From: Bacteroidota bacterium
GTDB taxonomy: Bacteria; Bacteroidota; Bacteroidia; UKL13-3
Assembly: GCA_034439655.1 (NCBI GenBank)
Contig: JAWXAU010000108.1
Span: forward strand, 1-34,837
DNA: 34,837 nucleotides
Direction of reading: 5' to 3'
Made by a program: the position numbers and the translations under genes. Numbering within the stretch: position 1 is the first letter of the stretch; each line of letters opens with the position of its first letter. A model generated the notes under the pieces. The model made no database searches, had not been told where the DNA came from, and saw nothing but the letters and a program-made list of their open reading frames with translations. This document shows, in pieces, positions 7,275 through 14,893 of this stretch.

Positions 7275-9191
7275 ATGAGCCAAGAAGCACATACCAATAC
7301 CGGGCACGGTGATGCCCACGAAGAACACCACCACCACGAAGAAACCTTCATATCGAAGTATGTCTTCAGTATGGACCACAAAATGATTTCAAAACAGTTT
7401 TTGGTTACTGGAATTATTATGGGAGTTTTGGGCATGATTCTATCTATGATATTCCGTGTACAATTGGCGTGGCCTACCACCGATATGAGCTACCTTAAAC
7501 CCATTTTAGGTGGCTGGATTAGCGACACAGGTAAAATGGATCCGAGTTTTTATATGTCATTGGTAACTTTACACGGAACCATTATGGTGTTCTTTGTATT
7601 GACAGCCGGCCTTAGTGGTACCTTTAGTAACTTGCTTATTCCATTGCAAGTGGGAGCCCGCGATATGGCTTCTCCCTTTGTGAATATGCTTTCATATTGG
7701 TTTTTCTTTATGAGCAGTGTGGTATTGTTCATTTCCTTATTTATCAGTAGCGGCCCAGCAGCAGCAGGTTGGACAGTTTATCCTCCCTTGAGTGCACTAC
7801 CTAAAGCAATGCCTGGTTCAGGATTAGGGATGACTTTATGGTTGGTATCTATGATTTTATTTGTAGGATCGGCTTTGATGGGCGGAATGAATTATATAGT
7901 TACAGTGCTTAACATGCGTACCAAAGGTATGAGCATGACACGTTTGCCACTTACTATTTGGGCATTCTTCTTAACAGCCGTATTAGGTTTACTTTCTTTC
8001 CCTGTGTTATTGGGAGGTTGCCTATTATTACTATTCGACCGTAGTTTTGGAACTATGTTTTATCTAAGCGATATCCCTGCAGAATTAACAGGTGGTATAG
8101 AAAGAGTAGGAGGAAGTCCGATATTGTTCCAGCATTTATTCTGGTTCCTAGGTCACCCCGAAGTATATATTATATTATTGCCTGCATTGGGATTAACTTC
8201 CGAAATTATTGCAACCAATTCCCGAAAACCAATCTTTGGTTATCGAGCGATGATTATGTCGCTGTTGGCTATTGCCTTCCTCTCGTTTATTGTGTGGGGA
8301 CATCATATGTTTATTACAGGTATGAATCCTTTCCTAGGTTCGGTTTTCATATTGGCTACGCTTATTATAGCGGTACCATCGGCTATCAAGGTATTTAACT
8401 ATTTGGCTACACTGTGGCGAGGAAATATCATACTCACCCCTGCTATGATGTTTGCTATTGGATTGGTTTCATTCTTTATATCAGGCGGTCTTACTGGACT
8501 TTATCTAGGTAATGCGGCTCTCGATATTAATTTACACGATACGTATTTTGTGGTTGCCCACTTTCATATTGTAATGGGTACTGCAGCTATATTTGGTATG
8601 CTTGCAGGTATATATCATTGGTTCCCTAAAATGTACCGCAGAAGAATGAACGATAAATTGGGAAGTTTGCATTTCTGGCTAACTATTATAGCTGCCTATG
8701 GTGTGTTCTTCCCAATGCACTTTATGGGCTTGGCAGGTGTTCCCCGTAGGTATTATTCATTTACTTTGATGAACGAATGGCATGTATGGGATAACCTCAA
8801 TATATTTATTACTTGTGCAGCATTTGTAGGAGGTATGGCTCAGGTTATATTCTTATATAATTTCTTCAACTCTATTAAGAACGGTCGCAAAACAGAACAG
8901 AATCCTTGGGGTTCCACTACTTTGGAATGGACCGCACCCATCCCACACGTTCATGGCAACTGGTATGGCGAAATACCAACTGTTTATCGCTGGCCTTATG
9001 ATTATTCAGTTCCCGGGGCCGATCAAGATTTCATTCCACAGGATGTCCCCCACGAAGGCGAAGGAGGGACCGATTCCGGACCACATTCGCCACAAGCACC
9101 TCAATCTAAAACTTTGGAGAAGGGGGGCACACTCCACTTCGCAATGCCTAAGTTTTTAAGCAAACTCTTTGGTAACTTATCAAGAGCATAA
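7275..9191 (+). CDS. coxA: Cytochrome c oxidase subunit I
   Basis: The catalytic subunit, which reduces oxygen to water at the heme a3-CuB centre and pumps protons. It is 638 residues long with about 12 membrane helices. The metal ligands are visible: H100 (heme a), H294 of GHPEVY with the cross-linking Y298, H343 and H344 (CuB, WGHH), H429 (heme a3) and H431 (heme a) in VAHFHIVMG. E296 of HPEVY is the residue at the entrance of the K proton channel region, and D130 is a candidate D-channel residue. The N-terminus carries a His-rich stretch (GHGDAHEEHHHHEE, 10-23) and the C-terminus a hydrophilic tail. Two overlapping frames inside it are shadows. Confidence 0.97.
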   Translation: MSQEAHTNTGHGDAHEEHHHHEETFISKYVFSMDHKMISKQFLVTGIIMGVLGMILSMIFRVQLAWPTTDMSYLKPILGGWISDTGKMDPSFYMSLVTLHGTIMVFFVLTAGLSGTFSNLLIPLQVGARDMASPFVNMLSYWFFFMSSVVLFISLFISSGPAAAGWTVYPPLSALPKAMPGSGLGMTLWLVSMILFVGSALMGGMNYIVTVLNMRTKGMSMTRLPLTIWAFFLTAVLGLLSFPVLLGGCLLLLFDRSFGTMFYLSDIPAELTGGIERVGGSPILFQHLFWFLGHPEVYIILLPALGLTSEIIATNSRKPIFGYRAMIMSLLAIAFLSFIVWGHHMFITGMNPFLGSVFILATLIIAVPSAIKVFNYLATLWRGNIILTPAMMFAIGLVSFFISGGLTGLYLGNAALDINLHDTYFVVAHFHIVMGTAAIFGMLAGIYHWFPKMYRRRMNDKLGSLHFWLTIIAAYGVFFPMHFMGLAGVPRRYYSFTLMNEWHVWDNLNIFITCAAFVGGMAQVIFLYNFFNSIKNGRKTEQNPWGSTTLEWTAPIPHVHGNWYGEIPTVYRWPYDYSVPGADQDFIPQDVPHEGEGGTDSGPHSPQAPQSKTLEKGGTLHFAMPKFLSKLFGNLSRA

Positions 9192-9211
9192 TATATTTCA
9201 TATAATAATAA

Positions 9212-10111
9212 ATGCAAAAAATACAAGTCATACAACTTAAAAGTACCAGCACCTTTGCTGCAAAGCTTGCCGACTATAAGCAGCTTTTTAAGCTAAGGCT
9301 TACTTTGTTGGTAGTGTTTTCTGCAGCATTCGGATTTGTGATGGCATCTGGTGGATCTAGTTTCGATTGGATGGGATTAACGCTCATTTGTGTGGGAGGA
9401 TTTTTAGTAGTTGCAGCGTCTAATGGTTTGAACCAAGTAATAGAACGCAACTATGATATATTGATGACACGTACCGAAAATCGCCCTGTTGCCGCTGGCC
9501 GCATGGGCATTGCAGAAGCATCATTGTCATCATTGATAGCTGGTGTTATCGGTATCGCAATACTCGGGTTATATTTCAACCAACTCACAGGAATTTTATC
9601 ATTTATATCATTGGCATTATATGCGTTTGTATATACACCGCTTAAACGCATTCACCCTGTAAATGTATTTGTGGGTGCAATTCCAGGGGCATTACCACCC
9701 ATGCTTGGCTGGACCGCAGTTACCAATAATTTAGATTCGATGTGTATCGCCTTGTTTATGATACAATTCTTTTGGCAGTTTGTACATTTTTGGTCAATAG
9801 CTTGGTTGCTCGATGATGATTATAAAAAAGCAGGATTTAAAATGTTGCCCAAAACAGGTCGTTCAAAAGCTACAGCCATGCAAATATTTGTATATGCAGC
9901 CATGCTTATTCCTTGTGGATTATTGCCTTTACAATTGGGAAAAGCAGGTACAGTTTCAGCAATACTGGCAACCGTTGCAGCATTATATGTTTTGTTCCGT
10001 GCTGCTCGATTATTAAAAACCTGCGATGCCAAAGAAGCCAAACAAATTATGTTTTCAAGTTATATATATTTAACGGTTACACAAATTGCCTATATGATCG
10101 ATAAGATTTGA
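9212..10111 (+). CDS. ctaB: Protoheme IX farnesyltransferase (heme O synthase)
   Basis: This enzyme adds a farnesyl group to heme b to make heme O, the precursor of heme A for the oxidase. The 299-residue protein has the UbiA prenyltransferase pattern: the first Asp-rich motif lies in NQVIERNYDILMTRTENR (about 75-92) with RPVAAGRM after it, and the second is DDDYKKAGFKMLP. About eight or nine hydrophobic helices are seen, so it is an inner-membrane protein. It lies between coxA and a subunit III-like gene, and its stop (TGA, 10109-10111) abuts or overlaps the next start. No heme A synthase gene is visible in this window. Confidence 0.95.
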   Translation: MQKIQVIQLKSTSTFAAKLADYKQLFKLRLTLLVVFSAAFGFVMASGGSSFDWMGLTLICVGGFLVVAASNGLNQVIERNYDILMTRTENRPVAAGRMGIAEASLSSLIAGVIGIAILGLYFNQLTGILSFISLALYAFVYTPLKRIHPVNVFVGAIPGALPPMLGWTAVTNNLDSMCIALFMIQFFWQFVHFWSIAWLLDDDYKKAGFKMLPKTGRSKATAMQIFVYAAMLIPCGLLPLQLGKAGTVSAILATVAALYVLFRAARLLKTCDAKEAKQIMFSSYIYLTVTQIAYMIDKI

Positions 10112-10116
10112 AGTAC

Positions 10117-10701
10117 ATGAAAAAGCAAATGATACAAAAACCTATACAGGAGCAAGAGTACACGGTACATCCACTCAAATTTATTTTGTGGCTGATTATA
10201 GTGGCTGCTGTTATGCTGTTTGCAGGATTAACAAGTGCTTATATAGTTAAGAAAATTGATGGCAAAGCATGGCTCGAGTTCCAATTGCCTTCCATGTTTA
10301 TGGTTTCTACCATAGTAGTAATATTATCGAGTGTAACCATGTGGTGGTCGCACCGTTCAGCAAAAAGAGATGAAATTCAACGTGTAAAAATGGGGCTTTT
10401 TGCTACCTTATTATTTGCATTGTCATTTGTAGGATTACAATATATGGGATGGAAACAATTGGTCGAGAATAATGTATACTTTACGGGCTTCTCAGTTTCA
10501 GCATCATTTGTATATGTTATTTCCGGATTGCACGTATTACATATTTTGGGTGGTATTATATTCTTAGGAATTTTACTTGCCAAAACTTACCGTTACGAAG
10601 TACATAAGAAAAATATGCTTTCTATATCATTGTGCAGCACCTATTGGCATTTTGTGGGATTGCTTTGGGTATACTTGTATTTTTTTATGACCTACGCTTA
10701 A
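10117..10701 (+). CDS. Heme-copper oxidase subunit III-like protein
   Basis: This protein of about 194 residues has five hydrophobic helices and the subunit III signature: LHVLHILGG near the fourth helix and TYWHFVGLLWVYLYFFM at the end. It belongs to the CoxC/CyoC family and probably stabilises the oxidase. I chose the ATG at 10117. A TTG at 10108 is in frame and overlaps the previous stop, but the next two residues would be Lys-Tyr with no added conserved sequence. A second, longer subunit III gene follows 40 bases later, so the operon carries two such genes, as in other Bacteroidota. Confidence 0.85.
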   Translation: MKKQMIQKPIQEQEYTVHPLKFILWLIIVAAVMLFAGLTSAYIVKKIDGKAWLEFQLPSMFMVSTIVVILSSVTMWWSHRSAKRDEIQRVKMGLFATLLFALSFVGLQYMGWKQLVENNVYFTGFSVSASFVYVISGLHVLHILGGIIFLGILLAKTYRYEVHKKNMLSISLCSTYWHFVGLLWVYLYFFMTYA

Positions 10702-10741
10702 AAATTAAAACTAATAAAAACGATTTATATAATATAATAAT

Positions 10742-11476
10742 ATGTCAGAATCAGTAGCTTTAAATCCCAACAGTGCCTGGACCGGTGGCAAGTCGCCCTT
10801 CGGTGTGAGCTATGGCAAACTAATGATGTGGGTATTCCTATTATCGGATGCATTTACTTTCTCATCACTTTTGGTTACCTATGGTTGCAATCGCTACCTC
10901 TCAGGTGGTTCAGAAATTAAGTGGCCACATCCCGATCAGGTGTTCAATCACTTTCCCGGAATTCATGGTGTTGATATGCTGGGTCCAGGTTCAGGATTGC
11001 CCTTATTATTTGTAAGTTTAATGACTTTTATCCTCATCTTTAGTTCCGTAACTATGGTGTTGGCAGTTGAGGCTGGCTCTCGTAAGCATCGTAACGATGT
11101 AGCATTTTATATGTTCCTCACTATTATTGGAGGTATCGCATTTTTGAGTTGCCAAGCATGGGAATGGACGCAGTTTATACAAGGTAGCCACGAAGGAAGT
11201 AAATTCTTGGTGAACGGAGAAAAAATATATGGGGCTAATTTATTCCTCAACGAGTATGGACCAGCAGCATTTGCAGGGCTCTTCTTTATTGTAACAGGTT
11301 TCCATGGTTTCCACGTATTGAGTGGTGTCGTGCTCAATGTTATTATATATGTGAATGTAATTAAAGGCACCTACGATAAACGCGGACATTATGAAATGAT
11401 AGAGAAAGTGGGATTGTATTGGCACTTTGTTGACTTGGTTTGGGTATTCGTATTTACCTTCTTCTATCTTATATAA
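10742..11476 (+). CDS. coxC: Cytochrome c oxidase subunit III
   Basis: This 244-residue integral membrane protein has about six or seven helices. It begins with a hydrophilic stretch and the motif SPFGVSYGKLMMWVFLLSD. Later come CQAWEWTQF, whose Glu is characteristic of subunit III, GFHGFHVLSG, and the terminal YWHFVDLVWVFVFTFFYL. It surrounds the proton-uptake side of subunit I. It is preceded by a short AT-rich gap holding TAAAAACGATTT, which is repeated in front of the next gene. Confidence 0.93.
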   Translation: MSESVALNPNSAWTGGKSPFGVSYGKLMMWVFLLSDAFTFSSLLVTYGCNRYLSGGSEIKWPHPDQVFNHFPGIHGVDMLGPGSGLPLLFVSLMTFILIFSSVTMVLAVEAGSRKHRNDVAFYMFLTIIGGIAFLSCQAWEWTQFIQGSHEGSKFLVNGEKIYGANLFLNEYGPAAFAGLFFIVTGFHGFHVLSGVVLNVIIYVNVIKGTYDKRGHYEMIEKVGLYWHFVDLVWVFVFTFFYLI

Positions 11477-11528
11477 TACAATTTTAATTAGTAAAAACGA
11501 TTTTAAAAAACATTAATATATAAATTAC

Positions 11529-11867
11529 ATGGAACATACAGATAATACAGAACATACTGAACACCACGAAGGACACGGCATATCTAAAAAAGCTATTTGG
11601 AGAACCTTTGGTATACTTTCATTCCTTACCGTGGTCGACTTTGCTATTTTCTTCAATATGGACGGTACCATGAGCCGCAACATGATATTTGTAGCATTGG
11701 GTATAATTAAATCATATTATATAGTGGGCATTTTTATGCACATGAATTATGAAGTAAAACGCCTGGCTGGAATTATTTTATTGCCTTTTGGCTTTATTTT
11801 GGGTTTAATAGCTGCACTTTTATATGAAGGTGATCGCTGGAGTGTAATCAAGTGGTTTGTCGAGTAG
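11529..11867 (+). CDS. Cytochrome c oxidase subunit IV-like protein
   Basis: This 112-residue protein opens with a His/Glu-rich hydrophilic stretch and then has three hydrophobic helices (about 27-45, 52-71 and 79-98), with KSYYIVGIFMHM in the middle. That is the Bacteroidota form of the prokaryotic subunit IV family (CyoD/CtaF-like), a small stabilising subunit. The His-rich N-terminus resembles that of CoxA. It lies 52 bases after subunit III and ends the core structural genes of the oxidase. Confidence 0.85.
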   Translation: MEHTDNTEHTEHHEGHGISKKAIWRTFGILSFLTVVDFAIFFNMDGTMSRNMIFVALGIIKSYYIVGIFMHMNYEVKRLAGIILLPFGFILGLIAALLYEGDRWSVIKWFVE

Positions 11868-12022
11868 GAACAGTATAAAGTCGTAAGTATAAAGCCCGCT
11901 GCGGCGGGAAGTATAAAGTAGCAAGGCTGCTGCGGCGGGAAGTAGCAGATATTTTATTGTTCTAGACTTTATACTTATGATAATATAAATATTAAGCAAA
12001 GTATTATATAAGGAATTTATTC
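11868..12022. repeat. Intergenic tandem-like repeats between subunit IV and SCO1
   Basis: GCTGCGGCGGGAAGTA occurs at 11898-11913 and again at 11929-11944, a 31-base period. CCCGC/GCGGG pairs in the first copy. The tract interrupts the oxidase operon but shows no clear U-rich terminator. Confidence 0.5.
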
Positions 12023-12724
12023 ATGAATAGAACATTATCCAGATTAACCCTTATATTAATTATTGTACTTCCAATCGTATTATATTATATCATGAGGCAG
12101 GCCACAATTGTGGTCAATTACGTTCCTATTTTGGGCGAGAAGGAATATGACCCCATAAAAAAAGATACCATATATCATAAAGTTCCTGCTTTCAAATTTA
12201 CAGACCAATTGGGTCGTACTATTACAGAAAAGAAATTAGATGGTCATGTATATATCGCCAACTTTTTCTTTAGCACTTGCAAAGATGTTTGCCCAAAAAT
12301 GCAGGGCGTGGTGCGTAGTATATATGAAAAATTTTGTGATACCAGTGGCGGATTAAACAAAGATCCATTTGTTAGATTTATTAGCCATACGGTAGACCCT
12401 GAAACAGATACTGTAGCACAATTAAAAAAATACGCAGATGCAATGGGAGCCAATCCCGATTTTTGGTATTTTGTAACAGGCAGCAAACCCGAAATATATG
12501 GTTTGGCACAACGAGGTTATCTTTTGCCCACCGGCGAAGACCCTAGTATTCCCGCCGATTCCATGAAATTTTTCCATAGCCAAATATTAGTTTTGGTCGA
12601 CAAAGAAAAACGAATCCGCGGAGCCTATGATAGTCATGATCCTAACGACATCAATCGCTTGCAAGACGATGTGCGGATGTTGGTGTATGAGTATAATGAG
12701 AAATTAGAAAAGGCGAAGAAATAG
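12023..12724 (+). CDS. SCO1/SenC copper chaperone
   Basis: This 233-residue SCO family protein delivers copper to the CuA site of CoxB or reduces its cysteines. It has an N-terminal membrane anchor (about 7-25) and a thioredoxin-like domain. The copper ligands are visible as the CxxxC motif TCKDVCP (C86, C90) and H185 in FFHSQILVLVD. The FFFSTC strand and SHTVDPETDT are family features. It should sit on the outer face of the inner membrane. It follows the oxidase genes and probably ends the operon, since a strong palindrome lies just after its stop. Confidence 0.93.
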   Translation: MNRTLSRLTLILIIVLPIVLYYIMRQATIVVNYVPILGEKEYDPIKKDTIYHKVPAFKFTDQLGRTITEKKLDGHVYIANFFFSTCKDVCPKMQGVVRSIYEKFCDTSGGLNKDPFVRFISHTVDPETDTVAQLKKYADAMGANPDFWYFVTGSKPEIYGLAQRGYLLPTGEDPSIPADSMKFFHSQILVLVDKEKRIRGAYDSHDPNDINRLQDDVRMLVYEYNEKLEKAKK

Positions 12725-12740
12725 TGGAAATCTCATTCTG

Positions 12741-12760
12741 ACTCCGCAAGCTTGCGGAGT
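12741..12760. terminator. Palindrome after SCO1, possible terminator
   Basis: ACTCCGCAAG is followed directly by its exact reverse complement CTTGCGGAGT, 17 bases after the SCO1 stop. There is no long U-run, so it could equally be part of the repeat tract that continues to 12832. Confidence 0.4.
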
Positions 12761-12799
12761 GCGAGCGAAGAATCTGTTTTGTTCGAAGACGCTATAGCG

Positions 12800-12832
12800 A
12801 GATTGCCACGTGGGAAGCCCACTCGCAATGAC
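12800..12832 (-). repeat. REP-like element with GTC-ATTGC...GCAAT-CT flanks
   Basis: Read on the minus strand it is GTC, ATTGC, an inner stretch with GTGGG/CCCAC pairing, then GCAAT and CT. The GTC and CT flanks match those of the CTTGT hairpin family at 13818-13843 and 30767-30840. Confidence 0.45.
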
Positions 12833-12913
12833 GGAAATCAATAAACAAAATACTTACACATACAACCCTTTTATTTTTTTAGGGTACTTCACTTTATGGC
12901 TCATTAATAAAGT

Positions 12914-13084
12914 ATGCAAAAAAAATCTACTATAGTTTTTATTTTTCTGTGTTTGTTGGGTTTGAGCAATTCTTACGGCAATCAGGTTCTTGGGGGCGAT
13001 ATACAATATAGCTCAACCCACAAAGATACTTTAGATGTTTTGGTAACAATATATAAAGATTGCTTTTGGACTATTATATATTGA
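12914..13084 (+). pseudogene. Relic of a secreted surface protein (N-terminal fragment)
   Basis: An ATG at 12914 opens 56 codons ending in TGA at 13082-13084. Residues 1-21 look like a signal peptide. NQVLGGDIQYSSTHKDTLDV then VLVTIYKDC resembles the start of large Bacteroidota adhesin-like proteins, whose N-terminus typically reads LGGEI.Y...Y..TL.VYRDC. The rest of such a protein is absent, so this is probably a deletion remnant. It is recognised only by pattern. Confidence 0.5.
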
Positions 13085-13107
13085 GTTCCAGTATAAAAAA
13101 CTTTTTG

Positions 13108-13133
13108 CTTCCTTTTTTGTGTAGAAAAGGAAG
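13108..13133. repeat. Hairpin CTTCCTTTT / AAAAGGAAG
   Basis: Nine-base perfect arms (13108-13116 and 13125-13133) with an eight-base loop lie between the relic and miaE. It could be a terminator or part of the repeat that follows (GCCAGCTAGGCAGGC). Confidence 0.35.
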
Positions 13134-13225
13134 GCCGTGCCAGCTAGGCAGGCAACGAATAGAGAAAGTATGTCTTGAATTCACAAATCCAGTAATTTGT
13201 AATTGGTCAATCGTAATTTCGCACC

Positions 13226-13807
13226 ATGCTCAAATTAAAACTTGCCACCGACCCACGTTGGGTAAATATTGCCGAAAAAAGTATTGCCGAAATCCTCACC
13301 GACCATGCCTACTGCGAACAAAAAGCAGCTACCTCGGGCATTAGTATGATAATAGCCTGCCCCGGGCACACACGTTTGGTTAATGAAATGACTTCCTTGG
13401 TAGCTGAAGAGTGGGGGCATTTTCGCAAAGTATATAAAGAACTCGAGAAACGTAATTTGCCCTTGGGCCACAAAAGGAAAGATGAATATGTAATAGCTTT
13501 GCTCAAACTCAAAAAGTCAGGAAGAGATCAAGAATTTCAAACCTGCGAAAACTTATTATTAAATGCCATGATAGAAGCTCGCAGTTGCGAACGTTTCCGA
13601 TTATTATCTTTAAATATGGAAGATGAATACTTCCGCAAATTTTACCACGAGTTCATGGTTTCCGAAGCAGGGCATTATACCATGTATATTGATTTGGCCA
13701 AAGATTTTATGCCCGAAGAGCACGTGGCAACACGGTGGGAAGAAATATTGGAAGGGGAAGCAAAAATACTGGCACAAATGGAGTTAAGGGGTGATCGGGT
13801 GCATTAG
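13226..13807 (+). CDS. miaE: tRNA-(ms2io6A)37 hydroxylase
   Basis: MiaE hydroxylates the isopentenyl group of the modified adenosine at position 37 of some tRNAs, using a di-iron centre and oxygen. The 193-residue protein has the ferritin-like four-helix pattern. Its candidate iron ligands are E31, E62 and H65 (EEWGHF), E117 (IEARS), and E147 and H150 (SEAGHY). The length fits the family. It stands alone between two decayed regions, with no co-oriented neighbour close enough for an operon. The ATG at 13226 gives the expected N-terminus. Confidence 0.92.
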   Translation: MLKLKLATDPRWVNIAEKSIAEILTDHAYCEQKAATSGISMIIACPGHTRLVNEMTSLVAEEWGHFRKVYKELEKRNLPLGHKRKDEYVIALLKLKKSGRDQEFQTCENLLLNAMIEARSCERFRLLSLNMEDEYFRKFYHEFMVSEAGHYTMYIDLAKDFMPEEHVATRWEEILEGEAKILAQMELRGDRVH

Positions 13808-13817
13808 TCTTCACGCC

Positions 13818-13843
13818 GTCATGCCGAACTTGTTTCGGCATCT
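13818..13843 (+). repeat. CTTGT-loop hairpin, copy A
   Basis: GTC, ATGCCGAA (13821-13828), loop CTTGT, TTCGGCAT (13834-13841), then CT. The eight-base stem is perfect. Related copies with compensating stem changes are at 30767-30792 and, inverted, 30816-30841. Confidence 0.65.
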
Positions 13844-13879
13844 CATTCTTGAACAGAATTCCATTCCATTATATATTTC

Positions 13880-14569
13880 TTATTTTTTGTGTACTTTGTT
13901 CTTTCTATAAAAAACTATATCCACACTAACCTGACTTAATTTTGGAGATATAATATAGTGCGAATGATATTTTTGCATTATTCTTTCCCCCTCCAATGTA
14001 TTAGAGTAACCAAAACAATAATGATAAGAAATACCTAGCTCTATTGTTCGTTTTGTTGTCTGATATGATTTTGTGATACCCACGACTCCAGAATAATTTA
14101 TTTTTAATATCTCATTCGTTATATCTGAAGACAGTAATTCAAAAGATGGCGTATCAGATGTTTGAACAGTGAATGAATTAAAAAGCCGATACATTAAATT
14201 GAAGTTAATATTTAGGCCCGCATATATACTGCATAGTTGTTTGTTGTTTTGCTGAATTATATTGTAGCCTAATAAAAATTAGGCTTAAAAACATAATAAC
14301 CTACTTTGGTGTAGAACTCTCCAGTGGTTAATGGCATATTTACTTTTTCTGATGTAGGATAACCCATACCACTAATGAGAAAATTGCCATATAAGAAAAA
14401 TTATTTTTTAATGACAGCTTACTATTTACTCCTAAAGTTAAACTAATAGGTGATGGGGTATAACTCAAAATATCTCTTCGGTATTGTGGGTGCATTAGCT
14501 GCTAGGTGCATAAAGGAGGTGTAGTGAATGATGGATTAATTTGTAATCCCAATTTAATTCCATCAAAAG
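13880..14569 (-). pseudogene. Decayed outer-membrane beta-barrel-like gene
   Basis: Minus-strand reading gives a run of linked fragments. AFDGIKLGLQINPSFTTPP starts near 14569; a TAG follows at 14503-14501. The same frame then gives QLMHPQYRRDILSYTP and LGVNSKLSLKNNF. A frameshift leads to ISGMGYPTSEKVNMPL and GEFYTKVGYYVFKP, and the frame then stops at the hairpin 14266-14285. A last frame of about 125 residues ends with YIISPKLSQVSVDIVFY at 13880. Alternating hydrophobic strands and the final aromatic strand look like an outer-membrane barrel protein. The lesions mean it is almost certainly not functional. The 104-residue frame at 13880-14194 is its surviving end. Confidence 0.55.
14266..14285. 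repeat. Perfect hairpin AGCCTAAT-AAAA-ATTAGGCT
   Basis: Eight-base arms and an AAAA loop lie inside the decayed barrel gene, where both possible upstream frames stop. On the minus strand the loop is UUUU. It may be a small inserted terminator-like palindrome. Confidence 0.5.
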
Positions 14570-14893
14570 CATTTCATATTATTGTTTGGCAACCTAAACA
14601 AAATATTATAATATATATATACGCATTTATTGTTTTATTAATTACAAAGATAGTAAGGAGAGTTTGTTATAATACGAGAGTCCATAAAATAGAAAAGGGT
14701 TGCATTTTATAAATGTATATCTGTAGTAATTCGTAATTCGTTCACTTGTAATTTGTCAATTTTCAACCCCCAAATCCCATCCGCCGGCGGCGGACCAAAT
14801 CCTGAATCCCATCCTATGCAAAAGTTTTTTTCTCAAACATTTGGCTTTGTTCTTAAGTTTGCGGGCGAAAGCCACCTAAAAAAACACCAACAC
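14570..14893. other. Gene-free stretch before topA
   Basis: AT-rich DNA with an alternating TA run near 14610-14622 and repeated TAATTCGTAATTCG-type words near 14730. At 14780-14794 is the GC-rich hairpin TCCGCC-GGC-GGCGGA. The topA frame stays open through 14753-14893 but without TopA sequence. No gene is supported here. Confidence 0.5.

Noticed and set aside
13060-13344. 94-residue frame overlapping the miaE start
   Set aside because: It lies in a different frame from MiaE and its first half is repeat DNA.
14506-14712. 68-residue plus-strand frame with a good AAGGAGGT site upstream
   Set aside because: It overlaps minus-strand pseudogene DNA, begins at or before the SD-like site, and has no recognisable protein character.
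14753-14893. Longer topA start from TTG
   Set aside because: The added 47 residues include a GC-rich hairpin and resemble no TopA; the ATG at 14894 gives the standard MAKNLVIVESPAKAK start.
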